Part shown: piece after piece, positions 22,319 to 34,268 of the stretch
Position numbering within the stretch: the first letter of the stretch is position 1
Layout of the letters: every line of letters begins with the position of its first letter
DNA from: Straminergon stramineum
Taxonomy: Eukaryota; Streptophyta; Bryopsida; Hypnales; Calliergonaceae
Assembly (NCBI GenBank): GCA_963920665.1
Contig: OY987266.1
Coordinates: 22,370,248 to 22,434,247, forward strand
DNA length: 64,000 nucleotides
Direction: 5' to 3'
Notes under the pieces: generated by a model
The model's input: only the letters and a program-made list of their open reading frames with translations
What the model was told of the DNA's origin: nothing
Databases searched by the model: none
Program-made: the position numbers and the translations under genes

Positions 22319-24259
22319 TTAACCTCTGAATGACCAAACAATGTTTTTTTTATAGCAATGTAGCAATTTTGGACAGCTCACTACGAACAAAAAAATTTAC
22401 TATATTTTTTGAAATCTTTTTTGGATGTGGGGATAAGGAATACCTTGTTGCTCCACCAAAGTTTTTTACAATCGGCTATACCCATGAGGATTTATGGGGG
22501 GAAAGGCCATTTTTCATGGACAAGGGACAAAAATGGGTAGAGTAATTTACAATACCGGTACTAACAATCAAATTTGCATTGCATAGCTCAAAAGAGCTTG
22601 GGCACCCTTTTGCCTCAAGTTTAGACCAGGGTACTTCTTTGAAATTGACACAATGTACAAGGCAATGGTAGCAAGGGCAATTGCTTTGTGGGTTCCTTTG
22701 GCCTAATGGAGACGTTACTCCTAACTACCATATTTGGAGAGAAAAACATCCAATGAATCCATTGAATCAATAACCAATTTGTCATTTGACAAACTACCAT
22801 CCAAAAAAATTTCATGGTAAAATTGCTTCTTTGATAATTGTTAGGAGGGGGGAAATGTCTTTTTTATAATCAAATCTATTTTCCATCATGAATCTTCTAG
22901 GGGTATGGGATGCTTTGAAGATGAGAGCTTGACTGCTCATTGTCAAAATGTAAAAATCATGTTCAAAGTAGAATTTGAGACTTCATTTTGGCCTAGTAGA
23001 ATAACTTTAAAAAATCATGAACTTAATTTTTTTGGTAAATCAAGCTAAATTTCATCTCGAAAAATCCATTTGTAATTTTGAGCATCACAAAAAAGTTATG
23101 GACAAAATTTAGAGAGGATGTTTGAAAATGTCAATGAAAATGTCCCTTCCAACCCCTACCTAAAGTTTTTTCATAACTTTTGATTGGAGACTCGAAATCT
23201 CAAACAATGGGTTTTTAAAGATGAAATTTAGCTTGATTTCATAAATTTTCTTATTCAAATTTTTTTGGAAAAATTTATTCCACTATGCCAAAATGAGGCC
23301 TAAAATTCTAATTTAAACACAATTCCTATTTTTCACTTAACTATGAGCAATTGAGCTCCTAATAATTCTAATTTACGTATCTTATATGGATTGTTTTACT
23401 TCCTACCACACTATTTGTATAAAGATCTTTTCTCATCAAAGAACAAACAATGTATATGGCTAGACTACAAGCTATTGGAGATCATTGCCTTGTATTTGAA
23501 AATCATTGGAATTCAAAGTTGAATATCCTAAAATTTTAGTTCATTGAACAAGGAACATCTTCGAAAATGAGGGAAAGGGGAACATCTTAAAAATCAAGGA
23601 AAATGTGATCTAGTATCGATGGTTTGTAATGAGTCACACTTCACTAACATTGACCCAACGCCAAGCCCAATATGCCTAGTTGCCCTTCACTTCAACTTCA
23701 ACATAAATTGATCAAGCTTGCCAAAGTTTGATTTTTAGTGTGATTTTTATTTTTATTAGTTCTTCCTTTAAAGTTAGTTGAAACTTAGAACTCCACCATT
23801 CCCATTCTAAAGAAATTATGGTTTGTATAAGCTATAAATTGTTGAAAAAAAGCCTTTGTATAAGATTTTTCTTGAAGCTATTTCCCTATTCAAATTTTTT
23901 GGTACATGTTCCCCAATTTAAAACGTTGTAAATGTTTTTGAACATGTGGTCAATTTTATTACAAAAAGAATGAAAAAAAATTTTAAGCAAAAAAAAGAAA
24001 TGAACTTCTGCAAAAGCCTCCCTAAATCAGAGTTGCCTGGAGTTTGGATACCCCAAACTTCAAACACTATAATCTCACAATCTTTGTGGTCAAAACATCC
24101 CATTTCTTTACTACGACATGATGAAGTATTCTACCATTAGATCTTATGGTTAGATGCAATAAGTTTTCATTTTTCACTTTTGAGGAGACTTTGCCATCAA
24201 AATGGACCATTTTGAGTTGTTTTTTGGTGAAACATAGTCAAAGAACTTTCAGGGGTTAA
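22319..24259 (+). mobile_element. TTAA-flanked element copy 3, enlarged by an insertion
   Basis: Starts TTAACCTCTGAATGACCAAA and ends ACTTTCAGGGGTTAA, both with flanking TTAA. The first 80 bases (GCAATGTAGCAATTTTGGACAG) match the start of the copy at 48 kb, and the last 350 bases (including TTAGATCTTATGGTTA) match its 3' half. At 1941 bp it is about 1 kb longer than other copies, so something was inserted in the middle; one hairpin element at 22976-23306 accounts for part of it. Confidence 0.7.
22976..23306. repeat. Foldback element, about 330 bp
   Basis: The left arm (GACTTCATTTTGGCCTAGTA) mirrors the right end (ATGCCAAAATGAGGCC). Inner arms also pair (AATCAAGCTAAATTTCATCT with GATGAAATTTAGCTTGATTT). 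The overall layout, including CATAACTTTTGA(T/A)TGGAG in the right arm, matches the hairpin at 4608-4930. It is nested inside the larger TTAA-flanked element. Confidence 0.6.
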
Positions 24260-24605
24260 GACATCAAATTTCTCCTTGTGTATACATAAAATTTCATCTC
24301 TAACCTTGACATTTGTAAAAATTCAGTCCAATGATAAAAACATTTTTTTAAATGGTTCCAAATCAAAATTTGTAGAAACGGATAAGAGAGCACCAAAAAT
24401 AAGTATTGAAAGAGTCTCCATATTGTTTTCTAGAATGAGTTTTGAACTAGAGTTTTAACATGGCTCTACAATTAACTCTCTTGAGTGCACAAGAGTGCAC
24501 CAAGAGCTTGTCTAAGGACTAGTGGATCATATCTTGCATCCCCCCATTTACAAAACATCAAATTATGTAATAAATCAAGATGTTTAGGAACTAAACAGAG
24601 AATAT
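24260..24605. other. Spacer between two TTAA elements
   Basis: About 350 bases of AT-rich DNA with no recognised feature, between copies 3 and 4 of the TTAA family. Confidence 0.5.
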
Positions 24606-25367
24606 TTAATCCTTAATGACCCAAGGGGGGTTTACTTTCTAAATGGGCCAAAACTGCAAAGAACTTTAGCAATTTTCTTGCTCAATATTTCTTGAGATGG
24701 AATAGAATATTACTACAGGATCTTGAAGTTAATATTGAGAGTGAGCACCTCAAAAAATTTCAGACTATTTTACCCCACGGTTTAGAAGATATTTAAGTTT
24801 GAAGTTTGATTTGGGTCAAATGGAAATACAAGGCAGCGCACTTTGATGGAGCATATCTTTGTGAGAATGTTCAAAATGATTGCTTTTTTTGGGCTCAGTG
24901 AAAGACAAGAGAGTTGAGAATGTACATGTAAAATTTCACAACATTCCAAGAATTTTCAATTCATGGTGGAGCTTGCAATGCATGGTGGTCACTGAAATGA
25001 GAATAGTTTTTGTAAGGAAATAAAAGAATGGGTCACTTGTCTTCTCCTTGAAGTCCTTGAATTTTCCCTTTTCGAGATGGATTTGACCTTTTTGAGGTGG
25101 GCACAAATCACATTGGTTGGCTGACTTTTTAGTCCATGCCCAAACCGAACCCTCAAAAATGAGTTGTAAAACTACGCTACACTTAATTTTTAAAAATCCC
25201 ACAAGGTGGAGTTTAAATCAGAATTTGATGAAACTACTGCCATTGGATTCATAATGCAGTCTGGTTCTCAGAAATAATTATTTTTTATACTCACAATTTG
25301 AAAATGGGAAGCTCGAATAAAGAGGGTTAATGACTAGAAAATGGTCTCTTGGATCATTAGGGGTTAA
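24606..25367 (-). mobile_element. TTAA-flanked element copy 4
   Basis: Left end TTAATCCTTAATGACCCAAG and right end CTTGGATCATTAGGGGTTAA are inverted repeats flanked by TTAA. The interior (ACAGGATCTTGAAGTTAATA and AAATTTCAGACTATTTTACC) matches the reverse complement of the 3' half of the 55-kb copy. At 762 bp it is shorter than the norm, so it is probably internally deleted. Non-coding. Confidence 0.7.
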
Positions 25368-25439
25368 ACTCTCTAACTTTTTCTAGTGACAAAATTTAGA
25401 TTGGAACAAGTGTAGTTGATTCTTAAAGGAGATTGGGAT

Positions 25440-27150
25440 TTTTTTATTGCCATATATAGGGTCTATTTTGTAAACATATAGTGCCTAGAGGCAATGTGAC
25501 AAAATTAAAACAAAACTAGAACAAAAATGGTGGAATGAAGTCATGCCAAAAATAACGGTATTTCAAAGTTATAAGATTGAAATTGAAGCTCATAGTATTT
25601 TCTTAATTGAAGGATTTCAATTTTTTTGAAAGAAACAATGCAAGACTTTGAGGTTTAATTAATTTACAAAACAATGGTCAAAAAAATTTGTAATTAAAAA
25701 AGAAAAAATAGGAGAGTTGAAATGTTTTTGAGACAACTAATGTAGAGTTTGGATCTTGGGGGGTATTGGCAAATATAGGGTTCAACAATGGCCATTGGTC
25801 AACATAAAACTCAAAAATTGACCATAACAAGTTCACAATTACCAAGACTTCTAAGTCAATTGAAGTCTACAAACTTATAAGCCTCAAAGGATAAGCCTAT
25901 TACCTCTTTTTCAAATTTCATTTGCAAGTACCTATAAATGTATTTATTTACTCTCTCTATATTTTTTGAATATATAATTATAGATCTTCTATTTGTTGTA
26001 AAAAATTTGAATCTTTTTGTAAAAGATGATTTTTTTTTTAAAACTACCATGAATTTTTGAATAAAAAGTGAAACAATTCATATCAAATGCAATTGATGCT
26101 TACAAAATTTGAAAATTTCTCCATAGGCTTATAGTATAGTGTAGAACATTATAGTGAATTTCTTTTAATCACATCACTCCATAATTTTAAAAATAATCAA
26201 TCCATGGTTATAGACCCAAAGTTGAAATCACTATAAAATTCCAATAACAATCTTTAGTTTATCCAATTTATAGAGTAACCTTTGGGGGTTTGTATTGACA
26301 AATATGAGATTTATTTTGTGACCATAGGTTCATTTGAAGTCATGACTAACAAAATGGTGGAATTAAGCCATGACAAGTATAGCGGAATTTCAAAGTTACA
26401 TAACTAAATTGAAGCCCACACAAAATCTGTGATAGTATCCAATGTCTTTTCAATGAAGGAAGTGGAAATTTTTTTGGAGGGAAACAATGTAATCCTTTGA
26501 AGTCCAATTATTTTTAAAAACCAAGGCTGGAAGAATTTGGAATTTAAAAAGAAAAAATATGAGAGTTGAAAGGGCCCATTATGCAACCATGGGGTCCAAA
26601 TTGAGTATCTTTTCAATGTGAGGGTATTAAAAAGTAATTTGAAGGAACTAATGGAAACATTTGGGATTTGATTTATTTCTGAAACAAAGGCCATAAAATT
26701 TTAATTCAAAAAAAAAAAAGATTCAAGGGGGCCTTCTTTACATCTATAGGGTTTGGATCTTTAGGATTTTTGTATTGACAAATATAAAGTTTGGCATTGG
26801 CTCTAAAGTCTAGTATAATAAGTTCATAGTTGCCAAGTCTTTCATATCAACTAAATTCTGTAAACTTTTGATCATAAAGGAAAGGGCTATAATGATTTTT
26901 TGCAAACTTCATTTGGAGCTATCTAGGAATGTGATTTTTTGTATTTATGTTTAGGAGACAGAATTACATTTCTTCTATTATTTGTAAGAATTTCTCACTA
27001 GTTTGGAAAGAATTGAAATTACCGTGAATTCAAAAAAAGGAAAACAATTCATCTCAAATGCTATCAATGCTCAATTTTTTTGAAAAACTCTCTAAGTATA
27101 TTTTATAGTATCTAACATCATGGTGGATATTTTTTTATTATAATATTAGA
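25440..27150. repeat. Diverged tandem repeat array, units 1 and 2 (about 0.84 kb each)
   Basis: Landmarks recur in the same order and sense. AAAATGGTGGAAT(G/T)AAG occurs at about 25526 and 26353, and TATTTTCTTAATTGAAGG against GTCTTTTCAATGAAGG at about 25592 and 26442. AACAAGTTCACAATTACCAA against AATAAGTTCATAGTTGCCAA occurs at 25827 and 26818, and TCTTCTATT(T/A)(G/T)TTGTAA at 25985 and 26974. Units are strongly diverged. Two further units lie at 29.4-31.45 kb, beyond an interruption. No coding capacity. Confidence 0.65.
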
Positions 27151-28137
27151 AAATTAGAAAATCAACACTATGTAGTTGCAAATTCATTTTTCTTAATTGC
27201 TAGTCAATATTTCAAAAAAAAATCTATATTTTAAGTTGAATTGCAAATGAATAGCTAAAGAATATCAATGAAAAGTTGATTTTCAATAGAAAACTAATGC
27301 ATTATGGACTCCAATATCTTTTTGAAAATTCCCATCACCAAAGTCTTCCAATTGTAAAATATGACCCAAAACTTTCATTTGGAAGTCACTAATAGAACGG
27401 AGAGCAATGGAGCGCTAATAGATGTATACAATTGCTCCCTATGCTCTCATAATTAGGAGGGTTGCTATTATGTGAGCCTAGAAGACTATAAACCTATGTT
27501 ATAAATGTCTATATAATATAATATTTTCATGATTATAGTGTAGCTATGTTATAGATACCTATATTATAGGTGTTTCTGTTATAAGCACCTTCTATGGTTG
27601 TAGTATATCCACTTATACATATGCTCAAGGCTCTAATGCTCGCATTTCTATGCTCATACATTAGCACCGTTGATTTCTAGTAAAATAATACAATTGTTGG
27701 TGAATTTTATTTTATTAAATTAACTTATGCAATTGTAGGAAGATTTTTTAAATAATGCATAATGCAATTGTGGGTAAATAGATATATAGAAATTATTTGA
27801 ATACATAGAAAAAATCATAGGTCAATTTGTACTTATAAATAACTCTTTCATTGTGAAGGATCAAATCTATTTTTATAAAAATAATACAGTTGTGGGTGAG
27901 AGGCCACATACATTATTTGAAGTAATAATTGTAGTTGCACTTGTGTACCTTCATTTCATGGCTTCAATCATGAGACATCATGATTCTATTGATTCCATGC
28001 CCATATTGTGACTTCTTTTCATGACTTTAGTCTATTGGCATCAAATTTCATAGCTCTATAATGGCTTCATTTCATAGCTTTAGTAGTGTGGCCTCAAATT
28101 CCATAGTCAAATTGCGTCTATTTGTCTCTTCACACTT
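27151..28137. other. AT-rich DNA with imperfect simple repeats
   Basis: No gene. Short imperfect repeats occur: TATGTTATAGATACCTATATTATAGGTG-like words near 27545, and repeats of the words CATGGCTTCA/CATAGCT at 27957-28110. It appears to interrupt the 0.84-kb tandem array. Confidence 0.5.
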
Positions 28138-28140
28138 AAT

Positions 28141-29353
28141 TACTATAAGAAATCCACGTTTTTTATGCTGTTTAAAAAAAACTTATCATGTTTCCTGAGA
28201 TGTCACTACGTTAGATAGTCAACGGGCATGGGAGTGTGAATTTGATGTGATGTTGTGGCAAACGTGCACAGTTAAGTTGGAAAACAATTAGATGTTTTTA
28301 GATGACATCCAAAAAAACATAGACTGCAATGTAATGTCAACAAGTAGACCCATTTTGACTATGGGTAAGTGAGTAAAAATTACTATGGTTTGTGGTAAAA
28401 AGTTGACCATATGTGAAAATTTTAGGGAAGGGTAACCACATGGCATGCCCTGCCAAAAAAAGGAAATGGATGGATGTGCACCATGGATGAAAAAGAGATG
28501 ATCTTTATACAAGTGGGTGGTCGAAAGTGAAACAAATAGTATGGGATATGTAAAACAAGAATTGTGTTTAATGTAAAATGTCTGAAACGACATCTAGATG
28601 TCTAAAACAACATTAGATGTCTAAAATAGTATCGAGATGTACAATGGTTAAGTTCCTATATTCTAGTTATCCCATATCTTTTGTCTCACCATGGACAGAC
28701 AATGTGAATATAAATATGACCTCTATTATCTTCATTTTCACTAACTTTTAATGAAGGAATTCCTTCATTTTGCCATCAAAAATTCTCTTGACAATAGATG
28801 GCAACTTTTCTTCAATTCTTGTTGAATTCAAGAAATTTTGTTTGTTTATTTTATTTTTATTTTATTTTTTATTGATTTTGCCTGACAAGTATAATATGCA
28901 CAAATTGATGTCTCAAAAGAGTTTAAACATCTAATTTGACATCTGAAAAAGAAAAATTAAAAATTTCAAATGACATAAAAGTGTGTTGACTAGGCATGCC
29001 ATGTCATCATAACTGGTTCCACGTCACTTTTCCCGCCACTATGTCAAGTGCCACGTCAAAAGCCATGTCATTGACAGGTTGGATGAAAAAATTTCCCACA
29101 TGGATCTTTTTGCCTATGTGGTGCTTACATGGCATTCACACACTGCATTGTGGAGACTTTGGAAGACCTTGTTGTTTGTGACGTTAGTAAAAAACAAGTT
29201 GAAATTGGACATGTTTTCCTTGATTTTTGGACGTTTTTTGCCCGTCCATTATATTGGATTTTAGGTGACATCTACTTGGATTATTTTCATGTCAAACTGA
29301 ATGCCATGGCACATTTTTTGTGATGTTAAAAAACCCATCATTTTCTTATAGTG
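28141..29353. mobile_element. Non-autonomous CACTA element, 1.2 kb
   Basis: The right end reads TTTTCTTATAGTG and the left end TACTATAAGAAA (a C-to-T change of the expected CACTA). Both are flanked by AAT (28138-28140 and 29354-29356), the 3-bp duplication of this superfamily. Inside are repeats of AGATGTCTAAAA and of CATGTCA/CACGTCA words. No transposase is present. Short frames of about 60 codons at 28996-29323 are not recognised. It belongs to a different CACTA subfamily from the 13.3-kb element because the termini diverge after the first 10-12 bases. Confidence 0.8.
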
Positions 29354-29927
29354 AATGCAATCTATATTTGTCAAGTTTTACAAATATATATACTACCAAA
29401 TATTAGTTAAACTAGTGACGATTGTTAAGTTAGGACTGGTTTAGCCAATTTTCATAGTAACCTTTGGGATTTCTAAATTGAGATATATGGGGTCCACTTC
29501 GTGACCATAGGGTGCCTTTGGAACATGAATGAAAATGAAGCCATGACTGGAATGATGGAATGAAGTTGTGACCAAACTAATGAATCAAGCAAAGATGAAA
29601 TGAGACCTTGATGAAAATAGTGAAATGAAGCTAAGAAGAAAATATTGGAGTTAAGTCAAGACAAGAATAATGGAATTTTGAATCCACAAGAATATAATTG
29701 AAGCCGATAGTAACTTTTCAATTGAGGGATTTCAAAGATTTTAAAGGAAAACCTTTGGATTTGATAAATTTATAAAACAAAGTTTGGAAGAATTTGGAAT
29801 TTTTATTAAATGATGAAAATTGAAATGTTTATGAAGCAACCAATAGGTTTAGATCTTTGAGGTTTAAGACTATATATGTTGATGAATCATGTTGAGTTCA
29901 ACATTAGAAGGGATTTCATCCCTATGG

Positions 29928-30235
29928 AAGCTTGTGAGTTCCGAGAGTTTTCGAATAGTGGGGAACATTGCCACAATAGCGATTTGATGTGGTAAAGATA
30001 CTACCACATCAGATAATAATATTTAATTATTTAATTATTTAAAATTATTATTTTAAGAAAAAATATTATTATTCCTATATTATTTCAATAACTTTGTTTA
30101 ATTATTTCACTTTTTTAATTATTTAATATTTTTTTAATATTTATTTTTTGGACAGCAGTGGCTTGTTCCCAATATAGGGAACAATTTTGAAACAGTCTCT
30201 CTATGCCCTCAAATCTCCCCTAGTGCATTGGCTAT
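29928..30235. repeat. Dispersed about 300-bp module, copy A
   Basis: Opens with a GTTCC-rich part, has GATGTGGTA...ACCACATCAGATAATAAT, a long A/T tract, and closes with GTTCCC...GGGAACAATTTTGAAACAGT. The same layout occurs at 30318-30615 and 58470-58690. It may be a MITE or part of a long terminal repeat. Termini are not defined. Confidence 0.6.
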
Positions 30236-30317
30236 AAGTCAACATACACTCCAAAGTCCTCCATAATGAGTTCACACTTGCCAAACTTCCATTTTTTCAA
30301 ACTTCTTAAGATGAAAT

Positions 30318-30615
30318 TTGAAGGCTCTAAGAGCTCGCAAGTTATCTTAAGTTCCCAAGCTGTGGGAACTCGCTACAACAACAGTATGATGTGGCACAGT
30401 CACTGCCATGTCAGAAAATTATTATTTTTAAATTTTTTTAAATTTTTTTAATTCAATTTTAAGTCTATCAGTACTTTTTAGAAAATTTGGGTATTTTTTT
30501 TTAAATTCCCAAAATTCGGAAATTCAGCCCATTATGGTCCAGTTCCCAATTTCTGGCAGCACAAGGAACAATGCAAGGAACAACCCTGAAATGGGCTCTT
30601 GGAGCCCTCAAATGT
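30318..30615. repeat. Dispersed about 300-bp module, copy B
   Basis: Same order of parts as copy A: TTCCCAAGCTGTGGGAACTC, then TGATGTGGCA with TGCCATGTCAGAAAATTATT, an A/T tract, then CAGTTCCC and GGAACAACCCTGAAATGGGC. It interrupts a 0.84-kb array unit, so it moved or was copied after the array formed. Confidence 0.6.
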
Positions 30616-31800
30616 CCTCTAATGCAATTACATATACCTGTAAAATCAATGTGATTTTTTGTATTTATGATTGAGAGATGTAATTGCTTGTCTTCTATTA
30701 GATGAATTTATGAATAGTATGTGAAATTAGTCATATCAAATGCAATTGATGCTCCAAAAAAATTTGAATATCATAGATCTATAGAATAGTGTAGAATATC
30801 ATAGTGCAAATTTTTTTAATATGACATTTTAAAATTAAAAAATAAAAAATTTGTGGTTATAGTCCCCTAGTTCAAATTCAAATTGTTGTAATATTCCAGT
30901 GCTGACTTTAGGTTGGTTTGCCAAATTTTGGAATTACCTTCGGGATTTTTGTATTGAAATATAGAATTTGCTTTGTGGCCATGAGGTTTATTTGAGGTCA
31001 CATCTAAAAAAATGGTAAAATAAATCCAAGATGAAAACAATGAAATTTTGAAGCCACAATGAAAATTATGGAATTTTAAAGTCACATGACTAAAATTGAA
31101 GGCTGTAGAAAAATTGGCTTTTAAATTGAGGGAGTTAAAAAAGGATTTTCAAGGAAACAATAGAATCTATGAGGTTCAATTGGTTTCCACAACAAGGTGG
31201 GAAGAATTGGATTTAAAAAAAATATGAAGTTCTACTTTTGTAAACATGGGTGCTTTTGAATTGAGGGTGTTAGAAAAGAAGCTTAATTTGTGGGAACGCT
31301 TGGGATTCAATTCATTTTCAAAACAAAGGCCATCAAAATTTGGATTGGAATTTGGATTCAAAAAATATGAGAGTTGAAGGGGTCTACTTTTCAAGGACTT
31401 ATGAAATCTATAGAGTTCATGTCTTTGTGGTTTTGTATTGTTGAGTTCTAGCATCAAAAAAATCTTAAATATTTGAAATTATTTTTAAAAACTATTTCTT
31501 ATAAATTATATTTTGGTCTATATATGGCATGATTGATTCATTTCATTAATACTGCATTTGCTTTAGGGAATGTGGTGGCATCTTTGACACCAAATTCTCT
31601 TCGTGCAGTCCTTGTAAGCTTAGTGAATATTTGAGGCAATTTCTAAAGAATTTGAGATTGTTGCCATAGTGAGCATTGACTTGAGATGTAGAACATCAAA
31701 TTTTGAGCTTCAATTTACTATCTAATATGGTTGGGATGCTCTCATATGTGATTTGTTAGTGATTGCCTAAATCCCAATAAATAAAACATTCCCACTCTTA

Positions 31801-32738
31801 CACTCACAAATAAAACTGAGTACAAATTTGAAACGTTTTCATTCAAATAACCATGACATAAGCATCAATGGACAAAGTCCAAAATTGGATATATGAAACT
31901 TGTATTATGTGATATACTATACATTAGCATGGAAGTTTGAAGAAAAATTAGTTTTGATTTGAAAGAAAATTAATTTCAAAGTTACCCATATCTAAAACTT
32001 AGTTTTGTTCACCATTTTTGGAATTACCTTATCTTTTGTTAATTTTTTTAGAACTCCAAAAAAACTTTTTGTGCCTTGGAATGTTGGTATACATCATTTC
32101 AAATTTTTGTATACAAAAATTTAAGGAAATTGACATTTATAGAATTCAAAATATCAACAATTTGATAAACATGCAAATGATGTTCATTCTTACAATATTT
32201 GAATTCTTTTTTGGAATTGAAAGCATGGGATTGCATTAGCCATCATAGAGAAAGTATAGGTTGCAATATGGACCATTATTAGATCTTAATGCCCTTGCAT
32301 TTGAAATATTTGTTGAATAGGGCTATGTGTTCAATTTATATTTTATAGCCATATAATGCATTTTTAGATTCAATTTTTTTGGTCTAAAAACTAGAGTTCA
32401 TGATGCATATAATTGATCAAAAAATTTCAAAAAATTTCAATGATTATCATCAACATGCCAAGGCACAAAGAGTTTTTTTGGAGTTCTAAGAAAAAATTGA
32501 CAAAAGATAAGGTAATTCCAAAAATGGTGAACAAACCAAGTTTTAGACATGGATAACTTTGAAATTAAATTTCTTTCAAATCGAAACTAATTTTTTCTAC
32601 GAACTTCCATGGTAATGTATAGTATATCATACACTAGAAGTTTTGTATATCCATTTTTGGACTCCGTCCATTGATGCTTATGTTATGGTTGTTTGGATGA
32701 AAAGGTTTCAAATTTGTACTCCATTTTGTTTGTGAGTG
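31801..32738. mobile_element. TA-flanked foldback transposon with about 290-bp arms
   Basis: Starts CACTCACAAATAAAACTGAG and ends with the inverted form GTTTGTGAGTG. TA flanks both sides (31799-31800 and 32739-32740). The arms (31801-32086 and 32451-32738) pair over nearly their whole length, for example ACATAAGCATCAATGGAC against GTCCATTGATGCTTATGT, with a spacer of about 365 bases. The spacer carries a 73-codon frame with no known domain. TA duplication suggests Tc1/mariner-type mobilisation; the long arms are unusual for Stowaway MITEs. Confidence 0.8.
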
Positions 32739-32847
32739 TATACAATAATATATCTATGGTACATTTCAGGTTGCCCTTGAGAGGGCAAAAGTTCATCATT
32801 GATTTCTCATTTGTACAAAATTCGTGATGCTCACATATAAAAGATTT

Positions 32848-33742
32848 TTAACCCGTAAAGTTCCTTGACTATGTTTTCACAAAAAATGCTCTAAAATTAT
32901 CATTTCCAATATAAATACCCAATTTTTGGACACATGAAACTGTAGGATCTTGTAGGACATTAGTTTGAAAAGATGTGGAAAAAATTTCAGAAATTTCCAC
33001 CTTGTGTATTGCAAGATATTAGCATTCGAATTGACATAAATCCTTTTTTTTTGGCCTTGTGAAAAATCTAGTAGTTGCACTTCATAAGGTCACATTTGTA
33101 AGAAAAAATGTCCAAAATAGTGGTGCTTCTTTGGATTCAGTCTTCAAGACAAGTTGGTTACATGCTTTAAAAATTTAAGCTCATTTGGAATTGTACAACA
33201 TATAGGAAAAAAGTAGAGAATGATTCAAAATACAAAATTCTTAAGAATTCAATTATGGAATTGAAAAATTACAATCTGAATGGTTGTAATGTTTTAATAA
33301 ATAATCAACATCTTATGATTTTATTCTTTTCAAAATATTGGAAATTGAGTTAAATAAAGGACTCCAAAGTTTATTTTATCTAAGCAAAGAATTAGTAACT
33401 ACCCTCAAACTTAAAACTCCTCTTAACTTTCATCTGATTAATCAAAATGGAATGATTCAAAAGCTTTCCACATATATAGAAATCTAAAAAACCAATTAAA
33501 GTTTTTTGTTTCTCTAAGAAGTGATTTTTTTATTTAGTTGACTGTCTGGTTGAGGAAAAAAACTACATATCATACAATAATTTTTTAACCCTGTAGTCAA
33601 TAGTCATGAGAATTGTTTGGCCTTGAAGATAAACCTGGTCCCCGTGTGGCATAGAATTTCAAAGAAAAAAAATTCCATTTGAAGTAAGATGCCCCAAATC
33701 ACCATTTTACCCCAAAATGTTGTTTGGTCTTTTAGGAGTTTA
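32848..33742 (-). mobile_element. TTAA-flanked element copy 5
   Basis: Left end TTAACCCGTAAAGTTCCTTG; right end TTTGGTCTTTTAGGAGTTTA is worn. The interior is the clear reverse complement of the 55-kb copy (GTAGGATCTTGTAGGACATT, AATTTCAGAAATTTCCACCT, TGTACAACATATAGGAAAAA). 895 bp. No coding capacity. Confidence 0.8.
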
Positions 33743-34039
33743 TTAGAATTCGAGTTTCCCTACTAGGACCTAAATTTTTGGTTGAAGGTTTAAAAATATT
33801 GAAGTTAGAATTCACAACATCCTACCTTTAGTGTTCATTGTCAATACATCAAAAATTATAATATAAATTGTAGTCTTAGAGGACAATTTTAGAGCATAAT
33901 ATTCTAGAACATTGCATCTTGTAAGATATGTTATATGTGATCAACCATCCTACTTTTATAAAGATGATTTATTTTCACCTAAATGTACGTCATTGAAGGA
34001 CCTATCAAATTTTTGCAATCTTGAATACAAAAAAAAGAA

Positions 34040-34268
34040 TTAACCTATAAACATTGTCGTGAACATTTTTTGTCCAAGGAATGACAAAGAATTCTCATGT
34101 GTAGGATAGATATGTAACAATTCATTTGCAAATTTAGGGGTGGAATCAGAAGATCTTCTATAGTAGTTTATTCCCAATGAATATTTTTGATTTTTTTAAA
34201 GTAGATGATGTCACATGTTTCCAGAAGCGATGATTTCCACAATCACCAATTTGACATTTAATGGTTAA
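34040..34268. mobile_element. 229-bp TTAA-flanked MITE (family B), copy 2
   Basis: Starts TTAACCTATAAACATTG and ends CATTTAATGGTTAA; TTAA is present at both ends. The interior matches the copy at 891-1120 (GAAGATCTTCTATAGTAGTT, GTAGATGATGTCACATG, CGATGATTTCCAC) at essentially the same length. Confidence 0.65.

Larger units (their letters stand above)
29400..31450. repeat. Diverged tandem repeat array, units 3 and 4
   Basis: Continuation of the 25.4-27.1 kb array. ACCTTTGGGATTTCTAAATTG at 29459 and TACCTTCGGGATTTTTGTATTG at 30934 match the TAACCTTTGGGGGTTTGTATTG of unit 2. GACCATAGGGTGCC and GGCCATGAGGTTTATTTGAGG mark the same site in units 3 and 4. Unit 3 is stretched by the two dispersed modules at 29.93 and 30.32 kb. 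Confidence 0.6.

Noticed and set aside
30000..30130. A/T-rich TAATTATTTAATTATTT stretch as a replication origin or matrix attachment site
   Set aside because: Low-complexity A/T sequence is common here and lies within a repeat module; nothing specific supports a function.
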